DNA of 64,000 nt, from assembly GCA_002256145.1 (NCBI GenBank), contig NKIP01000007.1, forward strand, positions 62,001 to 126,000, read 5' to 3'. This DNA comes from Comamonadaceae bacterium PBBC1. GTDB taxonomy: Bacteria > Pseudomonadota > Gammaproteobacteria > Burkholderiales > Burkholderiaceae_C. Of the stretch, positions 9,433 through 18,831 are shown piece by piece; position 1 is the first letter of the stretch, and every line of letters begins with the position of its first letter. The notes under the pieces are model-generated. The model saw only the letters and a list, made by a program, of their open reading frames with translations, was not told where the DNA came from and did no database searches. Made by a program: the position numbers and the translations under genes.

Positions 9433-10383
9433 GTGAACGCCAAGCTTGTCCCGCATCTGGAGTTTGCGCCCCCGCCGCCGCCTGGGCAGCAACGCGCTTG
9501 GTGGATTGCAGGTTTGGCGCATGGGGCGCTGTTTCTGGCCCTGGGCTTGGCCACCGCATGGAAAACACAAACGCACACGGTGCAAGCCGAGGCCGAATTG
9601 TGGTCGGCCCTGCCTCAGGCAGCAGCGCCTCGACTGCAAGAGCCAGCGCCCACCCCACCTGAACCTGAGCCACAACGACCCGCCAAACCCACCCCACCAC
9701 CCCCGCCAGCGCCCGACCCCGAGTTGGAGCGCCGCGATGCGCAAATCGCCATCGAGAAGAAAAAACAGCTGGAAAAGAAGAAAGAGGCTGAAAAACTCAA
9801 AGCCGAACAACTTCGCAAAGACCGCGAAAAACAAGAAAAAGAGGCTCAGGAGAAAGCTGCCAAAGACAAAGCGGTCAAAGAGAAAAAAGCCCTCGAAGAG
9901 CGCGACCGGAAAAAAGCCGAAGAAAAAGCCGACGCCGAACAAAAAAAGCGCAAGCAAGAACAAGCCCAAAAGATGGCTGAAAAAGCCGCTCAAGACAAGG
10001 CCGACGAGGCCCGAGCAGAGGCCATGCGCAAAGAGAACCTGCAACGCATGCAAGGCATGGCGGGAGCCTCGGGGGGTGCCAACGCCACGGGCAGCGCACT
10101 CAAATCATCGGGCCCCTCGGCCAGTTATGCCGGTCGCTTGGTCGGGCGCATCAAGCCCAACATCACCTACCCCGGCGAAGCCATCGGCAATCCCCGTGCC
10201 GAAGTCGAAGTCAAAGTCAACCCAGACGGCACCATCTTGAGCCGCCGCATCGTGCAGTCCAGCGGCAACAAAGCCTGGGACGATGCCGTACTGCGGGCCA
10301 TCGACAAAACCGAAATTCTTCCCAGGGACACCGATGGGCGGGTGCCGCCTTTGATCGTGCTGGGGTTCCGGCCGCTGGATTGA
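9433..10383 (+). CDS. tolA: Tol-Pal system protein TolA
   Basis: About 316 residues. A single N-terminal transmembrane helix (AWWIAGLAHGALFLALGLAT) precedes a Pro-rich stretch, then a long Lys/Glu/Ala-rich helical rod (about residues 100-205) that spans the periplasm. The C-terminal TolA/TonB-like domain carries ITYPGEAIGNPRAEVEVKVNPDG and the closing LIVLGFRPLD. GTG 9433 is the chosen start; an in-frame TTG at 9427 is possible. It is the last gene of the operon. The usual tolB and pal do not follow. Confidence 0.93.
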   Translation: MNAKLVPHLEFAPPPPPGQQRAWWIAGLAHGALFLALGLATAWKTQTHTVQAEAELWSALPQAAAPRLQEPAPTPPEPEPQRPAKPTPPPPPAPDPELERRDAQIAIEKKKQLEKKKEAEKLKAEQLRKDREKQEKEAQEKAAKDKAVKEKKALEERDRKKAEEKADAEQKKRKQEQAQKMAEKAAQDKADEARAEAMRKENLQRMQGMAGASGGANATGSALKSSGPSASYAGRLVGRIKPNITYPGEAIGNPRAEVEVKVNPDGTILSRRIVQSSGNKAWDDAVLRAIDKTEILPRDTDGRVPPLIVLGFRPLD

Positions 10384-10570
10384 CGCCCAAAGGGTGCGTC
10401 CGTCCTGGACAACCTTGACCAGTTTTCGGGCATTTTTGCGTCACCCATCTTGTTCACCAGGGTGGGCCGATGGTCTCAAGCTTGGGCAACATCTGCCGAT
10501 ACCCACTACAAGTCATTTCATTCTCGGGCCTGCTGAAGGGTCCGATCCACAGCGTTCCGGGACAAACACC

Positions 10571-11194
10571 ATGTTGAAAATTGCGGGTATCGGGTTCGTG
10601 ACCGCCGGGCTTGTTCTGTGGACCCACCCCACGTTGGCGCAAGGCAAACCCAGCAGTGGGTGTTTTGTGGCCCAATTCAAGTCCCTGGCTCTGAAAACCC
10701 ACCATCCCGAGCTGAGGGCCGAGCGGGCTGAAAAGTGGCTGCAGCAAAACACCCCCCTTTGCACCAAAGTCCAACTGTCCTCTCTTCAAGCCAACAGCCC
10801 CAATTGGCTGGGCAGCTCTTTGACCCTTGAAATCTCCGCCATTTTGGAGGGGGCCATTGAAGCCAACATTTTGGGCAACCCTGAGTTGATGGGCCGTCTT
10901 TACGAATCCGTGGGCAAGGAAGGGCAAAGCGGCACGGTCACCTTGACCAACCCCGCTGCCCGAGCCCCTGTTGTTCAACCCATGGTCAACAATGGTGTGA
11001 TTTCAGGCAGCGCGAACTACGGCAACATTTCGGGCAACACCACCCTGAACCAAAACACGAACAAACTGGGCAACACCAACAGCAATGCCAACCCAGCCGG
11101 CAGCAACATGGTGAATGCCGCTCCCAATACCTCGATGGGTCAAGGCAGCGCACCCACAACAGGTACTCAGGGCAGACCCTCAGCACCCCGCTGA
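10571..11194 (+). CDS. Small exported protein of unknown function with Asn-rich tail
   Basis: About 207 residues. A signal peptide (MLKIAGIGFVTAGLVLWTHPTLAQ) is likely cleaved near ALAQ/TLAQ-GK. Two cysteines (GCFVAQF and NTPLCTKV) could form a disulfide in the mature domain. From about residue 135 the chain is low complexity and rich in Asn, Gly, Ser and Thr, with short imperfect repeats (NYGNISGNTTLNQNTNKLGNTNSNAN). No family is recognised. It lies alone between tolA and the convergent dnaE. The 187 bases before it (10384-10570) hold no clear promoter or terminator. Confidence 0.7.
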   Translation: MLKIAGIGFVTAGLVLWTHPTLAQGKPSSGCFVAQFKSLALKTHHPELRAERAEKWLQQNTPLCTKVQLSSLQANSPNWLGSSLTLEISAILEGAIEANILGNPELMGRLYESVGKEGQSGTVTLTNPAARAPVVQPMVNNGVISGSANYGNISGNTTLNQNTNKLGNTNSNANPAGSNMVNAAPNTSMGQGSAPTTGTQGRPSAPR

Positions 11195-11296
11195 ACCTCG
11201 CTGAACGCCCTGTCACCAAGGCTTTCGCATGACGCCTTCCCCATCGCTGGCGTCGACATTCCAGCAAACAGGGCAGTCTTGGACTGCGCCGCTCTT

Positions 11297-14200
11297 TCAG
11301 TCGTAAACGATCTGCGCCTGCCCTTGATCGGCTTGCGCCATCCAACAGGCCAAGGCCGCATCGGTGGGGAAAAATTTGGCAGTTTCGCCCAGCGCCAGCT
11401 CAGCCCGGGCGGCCAGTTCATCTTTGCGGCGCTCCAGCACCAGACGCACAGGCAGGCCTCGCACCAAGTCGCCTTGCTCGGTTTGCTCGCGTTGGGCGGG
11501 AAACTCTTTGACCAATCGGGCAATGTCGGGCGCTCGACCATTGACCACCACACGCAGGTACTTGCCATAGCGGCAACGTGCTGCGCCCAAGTCCATGATC
11601 TGCTCGACTTTGAGCCGAAAGCCCCCCGAAAAACGGTCAGCCTGCATTTTGGCGGTGACCACGATCAACTCGTCGTCTTTGAGCAAATGCTTGGCGGAAT
11701 TGATCAAGGACTCGTCGGCAGTGGCTTCCATCACACCCGATTTGTCGTCGAGCTTGAAAATCGCCACCTTGCCGCGCTGTCCGTTGATGATGCGCAAATC
11801 GCTCACGATGCCCGCCATCAGCTGGGGTTCTCGGCTGTCAATCAGTTCGTCGATCTTGCGGCGGGCAAACTGGCGCACCTCGCGCTCCACCGCATCGAAC
11901 AAATGGCCGGACAAGAAAAAGCCCACGGCCGTTTTTTCCAGCAACAAGCGCTCCTTGATACCCCAGGGCATGACCTCCACCAAATCGGGCTCTTGGGTGC
12001 TCGACCCATGCGAATCGTCGCCCAGCATGTCAAACAGCCCCCCTTGGTTGGCATTGGCCACGGTGGCCGCCGCAAACTCGAAAGCCTTGTCAATGCTCAC
12101 CGACAAGGCAGCGCGGTTCATGTGCAAGGAGTCAAAGGCACCGGCTTTGATGAGTGCATCCACCGTGCGTTTGTTGATGCGGCTGCGGTCCACGCGCACG
12201 GCAAAGTCAAACAAACTCTTAAACGGCCCGCCCTCATTTCGAGCCGCCACGATGGCGTCGATGGCTTGCTGACCTGTGCCCTTGATGGCCCCCAGGCCGT
12301 AGCGGATGATCTTGTCGGTCACCGGCTCAAAGCGGTGGGTGCCCCGGTTCACGTCGGGCGGGTCAAAACGGATGCCGAACTTCAGGGCGTCTTCGTGCAA
12401 GACCTTGAGTTTGTCGGTGTCGTCCATCTCCACCGTCATGTTGGCGCAGAAGAACTCGGCGGTGTAGTGCACCTTGAGCCAGCCCGTGTGATAGGCCAGC
12501 AATGAATACGCAGCAGCGTGCGATTTGTTGAAGCCGTAGCCCGCGAACTTTTCCATCAGGTCAAAAACCTCATCGGCCTTGTCCTGCGCAATGCCGTGGG
12601 TGGCCAGGGCACCCGCGCGGAACTTCTCGCGGTGCTCGGCCATTTCCTCGGCCTTTTTCTTGCCCATGGCGCGGCGCAGCAAGTCAGCGCCGCCCAGCGA
12701 GTAGCCGCCCAGAATCTGCGCGGTCTGCATCACCTGCTCTTGGTAGACCATGATGCCGTAGGTCTCGCTCAGCATCTCGGCCACCGCCGGGTGCGGGTAC
12801 TCCACCACTTCGCGCCCGTGCTTGCGGGCCACAAAGCTGGGAATCAGGTCCATAGGCCCCGGTCGGTACAAGGCATTGAGCGCAATCAGGTCTTCCAGGC
12901 GGCTCGGGCGGGCGTCGCGCAGCATGCCCTGCATGCCTCGGCTTTCAAACTGGAACACGGCTTCGGTCTTGCCGTCCGAAAACAGTTTGTAGGTGGCTGC
13001 GTCGTCAATGGCGATGTTTTCAAAGGCGAAGTTCTCCTGGCCTTTGTGCCGCTTCATGATGAACTCGCGGGCAATCTCCAAAATGGTGAGCGTGGCCAGA
13101 CCCAAAAAGTCGAACTTCACCAAGCCCGCCGCTTCCACGTCGTCCTTGTCGTATTGGCTCACGGCCGATTCGCTGCCGGGCTGCTGGTACAGCGGGCAAA
13201 AGTCGGTCAGCTTGCCCGGCGCGATCAGCACGCCCCCGGCGTGCATGCCGATGTTGCGCGTCATGCCTTCGAGCTTTTGCGCCAGCTCGATCAGGGTCTT
13301 CACATCCTCTTCGCGCTCGATGCGCTCGGCCAGGATGGGCTCCATGGCGATCGCGTAGTTGTTCTTGTCGCCCTCTTTGGGTGTGGCGGGCGGGTACTGC
13401 AGCGTGACCGACATGCCCGGCTTGTTGGGAATCAGCTTGCTGATGCCGTCACAAAACGTGTAGCTCATGTCCAGCACACGGCCCACGTCGCGGATGGCCG
13501 CACGCGCAGCCATGGTGCCGAAGGTGGCGATCTGACTGACCGCGTCACGCCCGTACTTGTCTTTCACATAGTCGATCACCCGGTCGCGGTTGCCCTGGCA
13601 AAAGTCGATGTCAAAGTCGGGCATGGACACCCGCTCGGGGTTCAAAAAGCGCTCGAACAGCAGGCTGTATTGCAGCGGGTCCAGGTCGGTGATCTTGAGC
13701 GCATAGGCCACGAGCGAGCCCGCACCCGAACCCCGGCCCGGCCCCACGGGGCAGCCATTGGCCTTGGCCCACTGGATGAAGTCACCCACGATCAGGAAGT
13801 AGCCCGGAAAGCCCATCTTCAAAATGGTGCCCAGCTCAAACTCCAGCCGCTCCACATAGCGCGGGCGTTCTGCATCGCGTTTGGCTTCGTCGGGGTAAAG
13901 GTGCCGCAGGCGTTCTTCCAGGCCCTCAAAGGAGACGTGACGGAAATAGTCGTCCACCGACATGACCACGCCATTCACAGGCGGGATCGGAAAGTTCGGC
14001 AGCTGCGGCTTGCCCAGCACCAGCGTCAGGTTGCAGCGCTTGGCAATTTCCAGCGTGTTGGCAATGGCGCTGGGCACATCGGCAAACAGCGCACACATTT
14101 CTTGTGCAGACTTGAAATACTGATCCCGGGTGAAACGCCGCACCCGGCGCGGGTTGGCCAAAATTTCACCTTCGGAAATGCACACCCGCGCTTCGTGGGC

Positions 14201-14824
14201 TTCGTAGTCTTCGGTCGACAAAAATTGCACCGGGTGTGTGGCCACCACCGGCAAACCCAAACGTGCGGCCAGCGCCACGGCACCAGCCACTTGGGGCTCG
14301 TCTTCAGGGCGGCCCGCGCGTTGCAGCTCCAGGTAAAAGCGGTGCGGAAAAATGGATGCCAATTGCAGTGCCACATCGGCAGCTTTGTCGCTGTCGCCTT
14401 GCACCAGAGCCTGCCCCACGGGCCCGGCTTGTGCACCTGACAAGAGAATCAGGCCTTCGGCCAGCTCCTTGAGCCAGACCAGCTTGACCACGGCCACGTT
14501 TTTGACCACGTTCTGGGTCCAGGCCCGGGCCAGCAGTTCGCAAATGTTCAGGTAACCCTGATGGCTTTGCACCAGCAAGGCCACACGGCTGGTGGCCCCC
14601 AGGTCCCCACCCAAGCCCTGGAGGTTGATTTCTGCGCCCAAGATGGGCTTGACACCTTTGCCCCGGCCTTCTTTGTAGAACTTGACCCCGCCAAACAGGT
14701 TGTTCAGGTCGGTGAGGGCCAAAGCCGGTTGCCGGTCTTGGGCTGCTTTTTTGATGACCTCATCAATGCGGCAGGTCGAGTCAACGACGGAAAATTCGGA
14801 GTGAAGGCGCAGGTGAACAAACAT
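11297..14824 (-). CDS. dnaE: DNA polymerase III alpha subunit
   Basis: Replicative polymerase catalytic subunit, about 1175 residues, the normal length for proteobacterial DnaE. The N-terminal PHP domain begins FVHLRLHSEFSVVDST. The polymerase core has GPGRGSGAGSLVAYAL and PDFDIDFCQGNRDRVIDYV, with the two catalytic Asp residues at about 401 and 403. Later come the fingers (YRPGPMDLIPSFVARKHG), the tandem HhH region (KVLHEDALKFGIRFDPPDVN) and an OB domain (RINGQRGKVAIFKLDDKSG-like). ATG 14824 gives the family's FVHLRLHSE start; ATG 14833 is an in-frame alternative. Confidence 0.97.
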   Translation of the reverse strand: MFVHLRLHSEFSVVDSTCRIDEVIKKAAQDRQPALALTDLNNLFGGVKFYKEGRGKGVKPILGAEINLQGLGGDLGATSRVALLVQSHQGYLNICELLARAWTQNVVKNVAVVKLVWLKELAEGLILLSGAQAGPVGQALVQGDSDKAADVALQLASIFPHRFYLELQRAGRPEDEPQVAGAVALAARLGLPVVATHPVQFLSTEDYEAHEARVCISEGEILANPRRVRRFTRDQYFKSAQEMCALFADVPSAIANTLEIAKRCNLTLVLGKPQLPNFPIPPVNGVVMSVDDYFRHVSFEGLEERLRHLYPDEAKRDAERPRYVERLEFELGTILKMGFPGYFLIVGDFIQWAKANGCPVGPGRGSGAGSLVAYALKITDLDPLQYSLLFERFLNPERVSMPDFDIDFCQGNRDRVIDYVKDKYGRDAVSQIATFGTMAARAAIRDVGRVLDMSYTFCDGISKLIPNKPGMSVTLQYPPATPKEGDKNNYAIAMEPILAERIEREEDVKTLIELAQKLEGMTRNIGMHAGGVLIAPGKLTDFCPLYQQPGSESAVSQYDKDDVEAAGLVKFDFLGLATLTILEIAREFIMKRHKGQENFAFENIAIDDAATYKLFSDGKTEAVFQFESRGMQGMLRDARPSRLEDLIALNALYRPGPMDLIPSFVARKHGREVVEYPHPAVAEMLSETYGIMVYQEQVMQTAQILGGYSLGGADLLRRAMGKKKAEEMAEHREKFRAGALATHGIAQDKADEVFDLMEKFAGYGFNKSHAAAYSLLAYHTGWLKVHYTAEFFCANMTVEMDDTDKLKVLHEDALKFGIRFDPPDVNRGTHRFEPVTDKIIRYGLGAIKGTGQQAIDAIVAARNEGGPFKSLFDFAVRVDRSRINKRTVDALIKAGAFDSLHMNRAALSVSIDKAFEFAAATVANANQGGLFDMLGDDSHGSSTQEPDLVEVMPWGIKERLLLEKTAVGFFLSGHLFDAVEREVRQFARRKIDELIDSREPQLMAGIVSDLRIINGQRGKVAIFKLDDKSGVMEATADESLINSAKHLLKDDELIVVTAKMQADRFSGGFRLKVEQIMDLGAARCRYGKYLRVVVNGRAPDIARLVKEFPAQREQTEQGDLVRGLPVRLVLERRKDELAARAELALGETAKFFPTDAALACWMAQADQGQAQIVYD

Positions 14825-14890
14825 AAGCCCCATTGTAGAAGGCCACACAAGGCACTTGGCTGCCATTGACTGCGCTGGTGTGCCCTCCCC

Positions 14891-15586
14891 TCAATCGCGC
14901 AGGACTTGCAACACTTCGGAGCGAAACTCACGCCCATACAAAATCAGCACCACCAAAGCCGTGGCCATGACCAAGGCCAAAGGCGAAAAAAACCAGGCCA
15001 TGGCAGCAAATGAAAAGTAATAAGCCCGCAAACCATCGTTAAAGGTTTCGGCGGCAGCACTCACCAAATTGCCCGCCCTCTCGGCAAAGTGCTGACGATC
15101 AAAGCGTTGGTCGGCAAATTCTTGGGGCGGAGGCATCGCACCAATGACCAAAGCCACAAAAGTGTATTGGCGCATGGACCAAGAGAACCTGAAAAAGGCA
15201 TACACAAAAATGGCCACCAAGACCAAAACCTTGAACTCAAACACCAACATCGGGGTGGGTTGGGCAAAGGGGATTTCACGCACCAATTCGGCCGCCTTGT
15301 CGGTGGTGCCCAGCAAAGCAAACAAGCCGCCAATGATGATGATGCTGGTCGATGAAAAAAAGGCCGGGGTTTGCGACAAATTCTGGGTGATCAGGCCGTC
15401 GAGCATGCGCGGATCGCGCCCAGTGGCCTGCACCATCCACAGCTGGCGATAGCGGTTGGTGGTCGCAATCAGACTCAAGTCGCGCATGCCGCGCACCTTG
15501 GCCACCCAGGCGTAGCCCACCCACATGCTCAAAAAGCAAACCAGACCCAGCCAATCGGCCCAGGGCAGCATCGAAATGATCTTCAT
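14891..15586 (-). CDS. DUF599-family membrane protein
   Basis: About 231 residues with four likely transmembrane segments: WADWLGLVCFLSMWVGYAWVA, FSSTSIIIIGGLFALLG, FKVLVLVAIFVYAFFRFSWSM and the C-terminal AMAWFFSPLALVMATALVVLIL. The RDPRMLDGLI and RQYTFVALVIGAMP segments match the DUF599 family as I know it. Its function is not established. ATG 15586 (MKIISMLPWAD) is preferred to an upstream in-frame start. It lies 66 bases upstream of dnaE on the same strand and could be cotranscribed. Confidence 0.8.
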   Translation of the reverse strand: MKIISMLPWADWLGLVCFLSMWVGYAWVAKVRGMRDLSLIATTNRYRQLWMVQATGRDPRMLDGLITQNLSQTPAFFSSTSIIIIGGLFALLGTTDKAAELVREIPFAQPTPMLVFEFKVLVLVAIFVYAFFRFSWSMRQYTFVALVIGAMPPPQEFADQRFDRQHFAERAGNLVSAAAETFNDGLRAYYFSFAAMAWFFSPLALVMATALVVLILYGREFRSEVLQVLRD

Positions 15587-15706
15587 AGGGCCGAATCGTA
15601 ACAAGGAAGAGGGCTCGCCAACCCTGACCAGGCACCGGGGCATGTGGCCACAGCCGTCCTGACCCTCCCCAAAGGATTAATTGAATAGAACTCAAAAAGA
15701 ACAAAG

Positions 15707-15734
15707 ATTTCAATTAAAGTAGATGTATTGAAAT
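15707..15734. promoter_or_regulatory. Inverted repeat ATTTCAAT-N12-ATTGAAAT upstream of the glycosyltransferase operon
   Basis: Perfect 8-bp arms in an AT-rich stretch (about 15670-15745) inside an otherwise GC-rich gap (15587-15862). It lies 129 bases before the first glycosyltransferase ATG. The AT-richness and symmetry fit a regulator site or promoter for the operon. No paired -35/-10 is certain. Assignment is inference. Confidence 0.35.
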
Positions 15735-15862
15735 TTAACCACTACCTTTTCCTATGGACTTGATTCATTTGAATGCATTGACGCCCTCTTGTCGATCGAA
15801 TCAAACCATGGTCGGTGGCGCTTGACCTCTTGCGCCCACACAGGCAGTGAACCAGATCCACC

Positions 15863-18046
15863 ATGGCCAAAACACCGACTTTGCCGCGTATCGGACTGAT
15901 CCTCACCGAAGACGCCATCTCCATGGACAACCCCAAACTCATGGGGCGGCAATCGGCTGGACATGGTTTTTTGCGGGCCTGCCTGAACCACGGCAGTTTG
16001 CGCGAGCGCATCACCTTGGTGACCCCCAACGCCAAATCACGCGAAGCTGTGCGAAAAGTCGTGCAGCAATGCCTGCCCGCCAGTGCCAAAGACAACAGCC
16101 TGCCCGAATTGACCCTGCAAAAAGTGTCCGCCTGGAACACGCTCGATGTGCTGCACATGCCCGCCCCCATCAGCAGCCAACAACTGGTGCAAAGGGGCGT
16201 TCACCGTCTGGACGGCCTGAGTCTGTCAGGGGTGACCCACACCATCAGTTCGGCCTCGGTGGTGCAACAACTGAGTGCCTACGTGCGCGAGCCCACCCGC
16301 CAAAGTGATGCCCTGATTTGCACCTCTCAAGCGGTGCGCACTGCCATTGAACGACTCTGGCATGTCGAACAAGCCGTCTTGCAGCGCCGATTTGGCCCCT
16401 TTCAACAGGCCCCGGCCTTGCCTGGCCTGCCCGTCATCCCCCTGGGCATTCACACGCGCGATTTCGCATTCACGGCCATGGACCGCCTGGCCGCCCGGAC
16501 CACTTTGGGCTTTGCTGCCGACGAACTGGTGGTGTTATTTGTGGGGCGATTGAGCTTTCATGCCAAAGCCAACCCCGTCGCCCTGTACCGCGCCGCTGGC
16601 GAGGCGGCCAAGCGCACAGGGCAAAAGGTGCGCATTCTCGAATGTGGCTGGTTTGCCAACGAACCCACTGAAAAAGCCTTTGACGAAGCGGCCCAACAAT
16701 TTGGCATCACGGTTCAAAGGGTCGATGGCCGCACCGCCGTGCAGGTGCAACGCAGCTTTGCCGCTGCCGATGTGTTTTGCTCTTTGTCCGACAACATCCA
16801 GGAAACGTTCGGACTCACCCCCATTGAGGCCATGGCCTCGGGCCTGCCCTGCATCCTGAGTGACTGGAATGGTTACCGCGAAACCGCCATTCACGGCGAA
16901 CACGGTTTTCTGATCAAAACCCAAATGCCCAGCCGCACCGGCTTCGAAAGCATCGAACAACGCTTTGCAGACGACACGCTCAACTATGACCACTACATTG
17001 GGCACGTCCATGCGCTGACCTCGGTGGACATCGACAGCGTGGCACAGGCCCTGTCCACCCTGATTGAACAACCCGCATTGCGCCAGCGCATGGGCCAAGC
17101 CGGACGCACCCATGCCCGCCAGCAGTTTGACTGGGAACACGTCATTCAACGCTACGACGCGTTGTGGTGCGAGCAGCAGGCACTGCAAAAAGCCCGCAGC
17201 GGACCACGCTTACCGCGCATCCACAGCACAAGGCTGAGTCCCGCCGACTTGTTTGGCCACTATCCCAGCCAACAGCTTCAGCCCGACACCCCCTTGTACC
17301 GCCAGGAATGGCCGGGCATTTGCAACGTCAAAGCCCCCATCGCCCAAGCACGAGAAATTCGCCAATGGAGCATGTGGAGCTTTTTAAGCAACGGCTGGTT
17401 GCCGAGTGCTGACAAAATTGCCCAAGCACTGCCCGCACTGCACGCCACGCAAGCCCACACCATTGAGCAGTGGGGCCAGTCCCTCAAACTCACACGGCCA
17501 CAAAGCCTGCGCTTGGCCGCTTGGTTGCTCAAAATCGGATGGGTCCGCAGCCAGCCACCAGCGGCCCACAGCCCGCAGCGCCTGATCCACCTGATCTGCA
17601 CCCCCACCGATCTGGCCCAGCGCCCCGACCTGAGCAACCTGCTCACCGATGAGCGCTGGGTCTTGCAAACGGCCGACCCTGCCTTGTCGGGCGGTGAGCG
17701 CCTGGCCGCCCAGCTCAAGCACATTGCCCAGCAAGGTGGGCACGCGGTGCTGCTGGCACCACAAGCCCATGTGCAGGATTTTTGGCTGGCCGAGCGCTTG
17801 CACGACGCTTGGGCGCAACTGGCCTTGGTCGACCAACTGCCACATGCGCTGGCCGTGCGCCACGATTTGTTGGCGCAGGTCTGCCAAAGCCTTCCAGGCC
17901 CGCACCCGACGGCTGAACTGGCCACATGGGCCACATTGTTCAGCACCACAGCCAGCGCACAGGGCATGGCCACCGGTCCGTGGGACATGGCCATTGCCAG
18001 TCTGGAACAAACACCCGCCACCACCTTGCAAGAGGAATCCGCATGA
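15863..18046 (+). CDS. GT4-type glycosyltransferase with large unassigned C-terminal region
   Basis: 727 residues. The N-terminal 435 or so form a GT-B glycosyltransferase. The acceptor half starts at PRIGLILTEDAISMDNPKLM, and the donor half has LVVLFVGRLSFHAKANP and the GT4 EX7E-type motif at about residue 313 (QETFGLTPIEAMASGLPC). Residues 446-727 form a second region with no family I recognise; it includes EWPGICNVKAPIAQAREIRQW, IHLICTPTDLAQRPDLSNLL and LVDQLPHALAVRHDLLAQVC. The neat stop/start overlap (ATGA, 18043) with the next glycosyltransferase indicates an operon. The sugar and acceptor are unknown; context suggests modification of the neighbouring giant adhesin. No strong ribosome-binding site is visible. 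Confidence 0.8.
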   Translation: MAKTPTLPRIGLILTEDAISMDNPKLMGRQSAGHGFLRACLNHGSLRERITLVTPNAKSREAVRKVVQQCLPASAKDNSLPELTLQKVSAWNTLDVLHMPAPISSQQLVQRGVHRLDGLSLSGVTHTISSASVVQQLSAYVREPTRQSDALICTSQAVRTAIERLWHVEQAVLQRRFGPFQQAPALPGLPVIPLGIHTRDFAFTAMDRLAARTTLGFAADELVVLFVGRLSFHAKANPVALYRAAGEAAKRTGQKVRILECGWFANEPTEKAFDEAAQQFGITVQRVDGRTAVQVQRSFAAADVFCSLSDNIQETFGLTPIEAMASGLPCILSDWNGYRETAIHGEHGFLIKTQMPSRTGFESIEQRFADDTLNYDHYIGHVHALTSVDIDSVAQALSTLIEQPALRQRMGQAGRTHARQQFDWEHVIQRYDALWCEQQALQKARSGPRLPRIHSTRLSPADLFGHYPSQQLQPDTPLYRQEWPGICNVKAPIAQAREIRQWSMWSFLSNGWLPSADKIAQALPALHATQAHTIEQWGQSLKLTRPQSLRLAAWLLKIGWVRSQPPAAHSPQRLIHLICTPTDLAQRPDLSNLLTDERWVLQTADPALSGGERLAAQLKHIAQQGGHAVLLAPQAHVQDFWLAERLHDAWAQLALVDQLPHALAVRHDLLAQVCQSLPGPHPTAELATWATLFSTTASAQGMATGPWDMAIASLEQTPATTLQEESA

Positions 18047-18831
18047 TCAGCCTGCCCCGCCCCCCGGTGGTCTTTGTCTGCGCCACCCGTTTGAGCGTGG
18101 CCGATTTCTGGCTCAAAGCGCCACTGGGCCAATCGCTGACCCGCTTGCAACAACAAGGCGTGGCCTTTTCCCTTGAACTCGCCGACCAAAACGCCGCACC
18201 TTTGGCCGCCTTGTACAACCGCGCCATTGCCCACTGCGCGGCAGAGCAAATTTTGGTGTTTGTGCACGACGACGTGCGCTTGGATGACCTCTTCATCAAC
18301 CAGCGCCTGCTTGAAGGACTTGCGGTGTTCGATGTGATTGGCGTGGCGGGCAATCGACGCCTCAAAGCACGGCAAGGCGCATGGGCCTTCGCTGAAAAAA
18401 TGGGCCAATGGGACCACGCGCACAACCTGCTGGGCGGCATCAACCATGAACTGCCCCACCGGCCCAACGGCTTCAACCGCTACGGCCCCACCCGCACGGC
18501 CGCACGCGTACTCGACGGCGTGTTTTTGGCAGCACGGGCGGCCACACTGCAGCACAACAAAGTGCAGTTCGCGCCCGAACTCGCCTTTCATTTGTACGAC
18601 CTGGAGTTTTGCCAGCGTGCACACCGCGCCGGACTGCGCCTGGGGGTTTGGCCCATCGCCATGACCCACTTCAGCGGCGGTCAGTACGACTCAGACAGCT
18701 GGAGACAGGCCTACACAACCTATTGCCAACTCAATTGGCCCACCAGCAGCACCGCACCCAAGGCAAAACCCCAAGGCAAGCCTGACGAAGCCCCAGCCCC
18801 TGCACGAACAGCCGCTGCACACGCCCCATGA
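18043..18831 (+). CDS. StrF-like glycosyltransferase (family 2-like)
   Basis: 262 residues. It resembles the StrF-type group (Glyco_tranf_2_5): AALYNRAIAHCAAEQILVFVHDDVRLDD has the nucleotide-sugar-binding VHDDV acidic pair, followed by VIGVAGNRR, LDGVFLAARA, YDLEFCQRAHRAGLRLGV and the closing ITHFSGG-like MTHFSGGQY. No transmembrane segments, so cytoplasmic. Second gene of the four-gene glycosyltransferase operon, overlapping both neighbours by 4 bases. Donor and acceptor unknown. Confidence 0.8.
   Translation: MISLPRPPVVFVCATRLSVADFWLKAPLGQSLTRLQQQGVAFSLELADQNAAPLAALYNRAIAHCAAEQILVFVHDDVRLDDLFINQRLLEGLAVFDVIGVAGNRRLKARQGAWAFAEKMGQWDHAHNLLGGINHELPHRPNGFNRYGPTRTAARVLDGVFLAARAATLQHNKVQFAPELAFHLYDLEFCQRAHRAGLRLGVWPIAMTHFSGGQYDSDSWRQAYTTYCQLNWPTSSTAPKAKPQGKPDEAPAPARTAAAHAP

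Noticed and set aside
12518..14440. Long plus-strand frame (640 codons) opposite dnaE, and one at 11279-12505
   Set aside because: dnaE on the minus strand is unmistakable; these are GC-frame shadows.
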